A stretch of 17,980 nt of DNA. Source: Treponema sp. UBA6988. GTDB lineage: Bacteria; Spirochaetota; Spirochaetia; Treponematales; Treponemataceae. Made by a program: the position numbers and the translations under genes. How positions within the stretch are numbered: position 1 is the first letter of the stretch; every line of letters starts with the position of its first letter. The stretch spans positions 1-17,980 of the forward strand of contig DJYC01000086.1 in assembly GCA_002448445.1 (NCBI GenBank), given 5' to 3'. Below are positions 13,497 to 17,980 of the stretch, piece after piece. The notes beneath the pieces are model-generated. The model did no database searches. It worked only from the letters and a program-made list of their open reading frames with translations, and had not been told where the DNA came from.

Positions 13497-16400
13497 ATGA
13501 AAAAAATCTTGGTATTGGCAGTGGCGGCTTTTGCCTTTTGCATGCAGTTGGCGTCTCAGTCGTCATTTTTTGACAATTACGTTTACCAGCAGTGGACTTC
13601 TTTTGGAGGCCTTTCTGGAACGACGGCTACTGACATTGCGCAAACCAGCGACGGCTTTATTAATATAGGTACTTATGAAGGACTCGTGCGCTTTGACGGA
13701 GTGGCTTTTTCCACTATGAGGCGCAGCAAGGACAATGGGCTTACTTTTGCTTCCGTACGCGTTGTTGTGGAGGATAGTTCAGGAAACCTTTGGATAGGCT
13801 CCAACGACGAAGGTGTGCAGCTTTTGCAGCCGGATTTGAATATGACCTTTACCACCCAGAACGGTCTACCCAACAATTCAATCCGCGCGATTGTGGAAGA
13901 CAAGGACAAGAACGTGTGGGTAGGAACAGCCGGTGGTGTTGTCTACATGTCCAAGAGCCGCCACCTCTTTAACCCCCAGTTTGAGGCGGGTACGGTTTCC
14001 AAGGGCGTTATTTCCACCCAGCTTATTTGCGACAGGGACGGACGCGTTTGGCTTACTACGGAGAACGACAAGGGGCTTTTTGTCTTTAAGGACGGCCTTT
14101 TCCGTACAATTCCTTCCATGGATAAATTTGGCGACTATGCGGTTACGGACGTTTGCCAGGACAGGGACGGAAACTTTTGGGTTGGCACGGACAATTCAGG
14201 CCTTGTAAAGATTGTAAACGGAGAAGCTATTGCCGTTCACACAGGAACAATTCTTGATAGCATTCCGGTTACTGCTATTTTTCAGGCTCAGGACGGAAAT
14301 GTTTGGTTTGGTACGGAATCCGGTCTTGTGGTCTACAGCGAGGGAAAATTCCATGTCTGTGACAAGGCAGAAATTCAGAATGCTAAGATAAACAGAATTA
14401 TCTCTGACCGCGAAGGCAACATCTGGATTGCCACGGACAGAAACGGTGTAGGCAAGATGACCCGCAGCCGCTTTAAGATGTTCCGCACTGGAGAAACTTC
14501 CAATGCCATAGCGGAAGGAAAGGACGGCAGGGTATGGGTTGGAACTGATTCCGGCTTGTTCTGCTATGTAGACGGTAAGCAGGAGACCAATGCCCTTACC
14601 AAATACACCAAGGACATAAGAATCCGCCACGTTGCCGCTGCACAAAACGGTGACATACTGGTAAGCTGCTACAGAAAGCCCGGACAGTTACGCTACAATC
14701 AGGCAAGCGGAAAGATTACCTCTTGGAGCACGGACGAAGGTCTTGCCGGCAACAAGGTTAGGGTTGCAATAGAAGGTTCCAAGGGAGAGCTTTATGTTGG
14801 CACAACCACCGGCCTTAGCATAATCCACAAGGACGGTAGCATAAAGAATTTTAAGCAGCTGGACGGTCTTGAAAACGAGTACGTAATGTGCCTCTACCGC
14901 GACCCCAACGACGTTGTCTGGATTGGCACGGACGGTGGCGGTGTCTACCTTATGCGGGACGAGACGCTTTTTGGATGGATAACTACAAATAACGGTCTTG
15001 CGGGTAACGTTGTATTTAAGATTTCGCAGGATAATATTGGCGCATACTGGATTTGCTCTGGAAGCGGCATAACAAGGTGCCCCGACTACGACAGCTCAAA
15101 GGACGTGCTTCCGGAAAAATTTGAAGTGATTAGGTCAGAGCAGGGACTTGGCACGGATTCAGTCTTCCAGCTTTTACAAGACAGGGCTGGCAATGTCTGG
15201 ATGACGAGCAACTACGGCATTTCTTCCGTTTCCAGCGGTAAGCTTAGCGAAGTTGCCAAAGGCGTTAGCGACGTGATTGTTCCAAAATACTACAGCAAGA
15301 GCGACGGCCTTGACTCCGACGGCCCAACTTCCACCGCAGTAAGCATTTGCGACAGGGACGGAATGCTCTGGTTCCCAATGGTGGATGGTGTTGCTGTTTA
15401 CAATCCGGTAAAGGTTCGCGGCAGCCAAATAAAGCCTCTTGTCTGCATAGAAAGCCTAAGGGTAGACACCGTTGAATACAAGGATTTTGACAAAGTTATT
15501 GAACTTAAGCCCGGCACAAAGCGTGTGGACATAAAATACACCGGCCTTAGCTTTGACGCACCTGAGCGCATCTTGTTCACCCACCAGCTGACAGGTTTTG
15601 ACGATGATTTTTCCACCCCAAACACGGAAAGGTCTGTTTCTTACACCAACCTAAAGCCTGGCCGCTACACATTCATGGTTTCTGCAATAAACGGAGACGG
15701 AATCATGTCCGACAAGGCGGAGACCATGCTCTTTTTGCAAAAGCCCTACATCTGGCAGACGGAATGGTTCTGGATTGTCTGCACGGTATTCTTCCTTGCA
15801 ACGGTTATCACCATTTTCTACCTTAAGGAAAGGGCCGTAACCCTGGAAAACATAAGGCTTGAAGGGCTTGTTAAGGAACGCACAAAAGAGCTTGCCGTGG
15901 AAAAGGAAAAGTCCGACCAGCTTCTGCACGCAATCCTTCCCGACAAGATTGCAAAAGAACTCAAGGACAGCGTCCGCGCCATAGGTGAAAGCTTTGCAGA
16001 CGTTACCATGCTTTTTTCCGACATAGTAAGCTTTACCAAGACTTCCAGCGAGCACACCGCCGCAGAAATTGTATACGCACTAAACGACCTCTTTAGCCGC
16101 TTTGATGAAAGGGCCAAGCGCATGGGTGTAGAAAAGATAAAGACAATCGGAGACGCATACATGGCAGGCTGCGGACTACCTTCGCTTAACGAAGACCACG
16201 CACGCATCATGGTGGAATTTGCCAAGGGCATGTACCAAGACCTTAGGGACTACAACGCTAGCGCAAAGATAAAATTCAACATAAGGATAGGCCTTAACCG
16301 TGGGCCTGTAAGCGCAGGTGTTATAGGAAAGACCAAATTCATCTACGACGTGTGGGGCAACACCGTCAACGTTGCAAGCCGCATGGAGTCTGCCTGTTCC

Positions 16401-16541
16401 CCGGGTGGAATAAGGGTTTCCGCCGCGGTATACGAAAGGCTCAAGGACACGGACATAAAATTCTCAGGTCCTATTGAATGCGACATAAAGGGCAAGGGGC
16501 TTATGACCACCTACGACGTTATTATGGGAGAAGACGAATGA
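13497..16541 (+). CDS. Sensor cyclase: periplasmic beta-propeller, Y_Y_Y domain, TM, class III adenylate cyclase
   Basis: A 1014-residue membrane receptor predicted to make cAMP. A signal peptide (about 1-20, ending LASQ) is followed by two-component-regulator propeller repeats at about 30-640 (units such as DRDGNFWVGTDNSGLVKI and DSSGNLWIGSNDEGV, about a dozen), a Y_Y_Y domain at about 675-750 (YTNLKPGRYTFMVSAINGDG), a membrane helix at about 757-776, a coiled coil to about 815, the LLHAILPDKIAKEL signalling helix, and the cyclase domain at about 832-1010. Catalytic residues: Asp 842 (FSDIVSFT) and Asp 886 (metals), Lys 882 and Asp 951 (adenine selection, IYDVWGNTVNVASR), Asn 958, Arg 962. 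Lys/Asp is class IIIa. This layout mirrors hybrid two-component receptors with the kinase exchanged for a cyclase. ATG 13497 is chosen over TTG 13479, which lies inside the promoter spacer. ATGA overlap with the next gene. Confidence 0.92.
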   Translation: MKKILVLAVAAFAFCMQLASQSSFFDNYVYQQWTSFGGLSGTTATDIAQTSDGFINIGTYEGLVRFDGVAFSTMRRSKDNGLTFASVRVVVEDSSGNLWIGSNDEGVQLLQPDLNMTFTTQNGLPNNSIRAIVEDKDKNVWVGTAGGVVYMSKSRHLFNPQFEAGTVSKGVISTQLICDRDGRVWLTTENDKGLFVFKDGLFRTIPSMDKFGDYAVTDVCQDRDGNFWVGTDNSGLVKIVNGEAIAVHTGTILDSIPVTAIFQAQDGNVWFGTESGLVVYSEGKFHVCDKAEIQNAKINRIISDREGNIWIATDRNGVGKMTRSRFKMFRTGETSNAIAEGKDGRVWVGTDSGLFCYVDGKQETNALTKYTKDIRIRHVAAAQNGDILVSCYRKPGQLRYNQASGKITSWSTDEGLAGNKVRVAIEGSKGELYVGTTTGLSIIHKDGSIKNFKQLDGLENEYVMCLYRDPNDVVWIGTDGGGVYLMRDETLFGWITTNNGLAGNVVFKISQDNIGAYWICSGSGITRCPDYDSSKDVLPEKFEVIRSEQGLGTDSVFQLLQDRAGNVWMTSNYGISSVSSGKLSEVAKGVSDVIVPKYYSKSDGLDSDGPTSTAVSICDRDGMLWFPMVDGVAVYNPVKVRGSQIKPLVCIESLRVDTVEYKDFDKVIELKPGTKRVDIKYTGLSFDAPERILFTHQLTGFDDDFSTPNTERSVSYTNLKPGRYTFMVSAINGDGIMSDKAETMLFLQKPYIWQTEWFWIVCTVFFLATVITIFYLKERAVTLENIRLEGLVKERTKELAVEKEKSDQLLHAILPDKIAKELKDSVRAIGESFADVTMLFSDIVSFTKTSSEHTAAEIVYALNDLFSRFDERAKRMGVEKIKTIGDAYMAGCGLPSLNEDHARIMVEFAKGMYQDLRDYNASAKIKFNIRIGLNRGPVSAGVIGKTKFIYDVWGNTVNVASRMESACSPGGIRVSAAVYERLKDTDIKFSGPIECDIKGKGLMTTYDVIMGEDE

Positions 16542-17728
16542 AAACTAAGATAGTTGCCGTTGGCGCTCTTTTTGCGCTGCTTCTTTCCGGCTGCAAGAAG
16601 GTGGAAGAAAAACCTACAGTAAAAGTCGGCCTGCTTTATTCGCTCACCGGTGCAATGGCCCAGAGCGAGATACCTGTCTGCGATATTGAACGCATGGCCA
16701 TAGACGAAATAAATTCCTCAGGCGGAGTTCTTGGCCACACAATAGAAGTGGTTCAGCTGGACGGAGAAAGCAAACCCCAACGCTTTGCAGAACTGGCGCG
16801 CAAAATGCTTACGGAAGACAAGGTTGCCACAATATTCGGCTGCTGGACATCCGCATCCCGCAAGGAAGTAAAGACCGTTGTGGAAGAAGAGGACATCTTT
16901 GGCCTGCTCTGGTACCCGCTCCAGTACGAAGGCCTAGAAGCAAGCCCCAACATCATGTACATGGGTGCCGCCCCAAACCAGCAGGTTATTCCAGCCGTAG
17001 ACTACTGCCTAAGGAATTTTGGCAAAAGGGTTTTCCTTGTGGGCTCCGACTACGTATTCCCCAGAACAGCCGGCGAAATGGTAAAGGCCTACCTTTCCCA
17101 CATAAAGGGCAAGTGCGTAGGCGAACGCTACGTGGACATGGAATGCGAGGACTTTAGCGACGTAATAAAACAGATAAAGGCTTCCAAACCCAGCGTAATA
17201 TTGAACACACTCAACGGAAGCTCAAACAAGGCCTTCTTTGCCCAGTTAAAAGCTGCCGGCATTGGCGCAAACAAAATCCCCGTAATGAGTTTTTCCGTTT
17301 CGGAAAGCGAGGTTAGCTACATAGGTTCGGATCTGCTTGAAGGGCATTACGTTTCCTGGAGCTACCTGCAAACAATATCATCCTTCCACAACCATCTTTT
17401 TGTTTCCCGCTTTAAAAAACGCTTCGGCGAAGACAGGGTAATAGGAGACCCAATGGAAGCTGCCTACATAGCGGTTTATCTGTGGGCGGCTGCATGCGAA
17501 AAGGCAGGAACCTTTAACGTAGAGGACGTTCGCATGGCTGCAAAGGGGCTTACTTTTGACGCTCCAGAGGGCAGTGTTACCATAGACGGAGAAAACCAGC
17601 ACCTTAAAAAACAGGTACGCATTGGCCGGGTTAACGCCAAGGGGCTTATAGACGAAGTGTGGCGGAGCGACAACCTTGTAAAACCAGACCCCTATCTTAG
17701 CACCTACGTCTGGGCAAAAGGGCTTTAG
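16538..17728 (+). CDS. urtA-like: UrtA-like urea/amide-binding lipoprotein
   Basis: A 396-residue solute-binding lipoprotein of the branched-chain amino acid/urea family. The signal peptide has lipobox LLSGC with the acylated Cys at residue 19. The mature sequence follows UrtA along its full length: VGLLYSLTGAMAQSE, FGCWTSASRKEVK, LLWYPLQYEGLE, GAAPNQQVIPAVDY, GSDYVFPRTA, NTLNGSSNKAFF, DPMEAAYIAVYLWAAA and FDAPEGSVTIDGENQH, so urea or a short amide is the likely ligand. GGAG at 16527-16530 is 7 bases before the ATG, which overlaps the cyclase stop as ATGA. No permease or ATPase genes follow in the remaining 250 bases; downstream is repeat DNA. In Pseudomonas the relative AmiC acts as a ligand sensor rather than a transporter component, so a sensing role with the cyclase is plausible but inferred. 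Confidence 0.9.
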   Translation: MKTKIVAVGALFALLLSGCKKVEEKPTVKVGLLYSLTGAMAQSEIPVCDIERMAIDEINSSGGVLGHTIEVVQLDGESKPQRFAELARKMLTEDKVATIFGCWTSASRKEVKTVVEEEDIFGLLWYPLQYEGLEASPNIMYMGAAPNQQVIPAVDYCLRNFGKRVFLVGSDYVFPRTAGEMVKAYLSHIKGKCVGERYVDMECEDFSDVIKQIKASKPSVILNTLNGSSNKAFFAQLKAAGIGANKIPVMSFSVSESEVSYIGSDLLEGHYVSWSYLQTISSFHNHLFVSRFKKRFGEDRVIGDPMEAAYIAVYLWAAACEKAGTFNVEDVRMAAKGLTFDAPEGSVTIDGENQHLKKQVRIGRVNAKGLIDEVWRSDNLVKPDPYLSTYVWAKGL

Positions 17729-17788
17729 TCTTTTTATATTTTTCTTGCGGCGCTTTTTTGGTTGAACAAATGTTTCATAAAAGAACAT

Positions 17789-17904
17789 CTTGCCATTTTT
17801 TTCAGAACACATAGCGCCCGGTCCCTGCGGTCCCTGAGTCTGTCGAAGCGTCGAAGGACCGCTAACAAAAGCCGCCTCTTCCCTGCAAGAAAAAAAATGG
17901 CAAG
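17789..17904. repeat. 116-bp element with 14-bp perfect inverted ends (MITE-like or long hairpin)
   Basis: CTTGCCATTTTTTT (17789-17802) and AAAAAAATGGCAAG (17891-17904) are perfect inverted repeats around 88 bases. Inside lies another 7-bp inverted pair, GCGGTCC (17827-17833) / GGACCGC (17856-17862), enclosing the TGAGTCTGTCGAA repeat core. It may be a small non-autonomous element or nested transcript-end structure after the UrtA-like gene. Confidence 0.5.
17827..17862 (+). repeat. Dispersed palindromic repeat, TGAGTCTGTCGAA core
   Basis: Third copy of the family seen at 9711-9729 and 9825-9853, here with the core at 17835-17847, a second GTCGAAG immediately after it, and 7-bp hairpin arms GCGGTCC/GGACCGC. 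Confidence 0.6.
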
Positions 17905-17919
17905 AAGGCCATCTTTGAG

Positions 17920-17964
17920 GGGCTTTCCGGGGTTCCGGCCTTCGCCTCCATTGCCTGCGGCAAC
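17920..17964 (-). repeat. Dispersed 45-bp GC-rich repeat, minus copy
   Basis: Inverted copy of 13322-13366 (40 of 45 identical). The two copies bracket the whole promoter-cyclase-UrtA unit in opposite orientation. Adjacent CCCGCC (17964-17969) / GGCGGG (17973-17978) forms a short GC hairpin at the window edge, where the repeat may continue. Confidence 0.75.
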
Positions 17965-17980
17965 CCGCCTACGGCGGGCC

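Noticed and set aside
13497..17728. Start of a complete urea ABC transporter operon
   Set aside because: No permease or ATPase gene follows the UrtA-like gene within the window; the remaining 250 bases are repeats and T-rich non-coding DNA.
1..17980. CRISPR array or diversity-generating reverse transcriptase inside the window
   Set aside because: No regularly spaced direct repeats and no reverse-transcriptase (YxDD) reading frame or Avd-like gene were found; any DGR would have to be elsewhere.

Overview
The window looks like chromosomal DNA of a spirochaete, most likely a Treponema or close relative. This is inferred from gene content: large multidomain class III nucleotidyl cyclases, a FecR protein with many fibronectin-like repeats, an Rpn-family nuclease, a treponemal-style FGE/C-type-lectin lipoprotein, and several families of dispersed palindromic repeats. 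No rRNA or other taxonomic marker is present, so the assignment is not proven.

Layout. (1) 95-1821 is a solitary D12-type N6-adenine DNA methyltransferase with a strong promoter placed so that its mRNA would be leaderless. (2) 1853-2868 is an AT-rich island of small accessory genes: an unknown 90-residue ORF, a GNAT acetyltransferase with a damaged C-terminus, and a decayed gene carrying in-frame stops. (3) 2974-9497 is a three-gene overlapping operon: a membrane adenylate/guanylate cyclase with an external sensor and HAMP domain, a membrane-anchored periplasmic FecR protein with at least six beta-sandwich repeats, and an outer-membrane beta-barrel protein ending in Phe. (4) 9498-13478 is a repeat-rich accessory block. 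It holds a divergent lipoprotein gene on the minus strand, a surface lipoprotein gene that appears both phase-variable (G10 tract in the signal peptide) and built like a diversity-generating-retroelement target, and an Rpn nuclease gene with a strong internal start. (5) 13497-17728 is a two-gene operon joined by an ATGA overlap: a propeller-Y_Y_Y-cyclase receptor and a full-length UrtA-like urea/amide-binding lipoprotein without transporter genes in view. The right edge (17729-17980) is repeat-rich non-coding DNA.

Two independent cAMP-type signalling modules flank the accessory block. In each, a cyclase is encoded with envelope proteins rather than with a response regulator: FecR plus a barrel in one, a solute-binding lipoprotein in the other. 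This suggests that periplasmic or outer-membrane information is converted into cyclic nucleotide inside the cell. The most striking candidate for something undescribed is the lipoprotein at 11203-12184. It is apparently switched off in this assembly by one base in the G tract, it ends in an FGE/CLec region whose divergent codons all end in C or T (the pattern left by adenine-directed mutagenesis of AAC/AAT codons), and it has a perfect 7-bp hairpin immediately after that region. No reverse transcriptase or template repeat is in the window, so such a system would have to act in trans.
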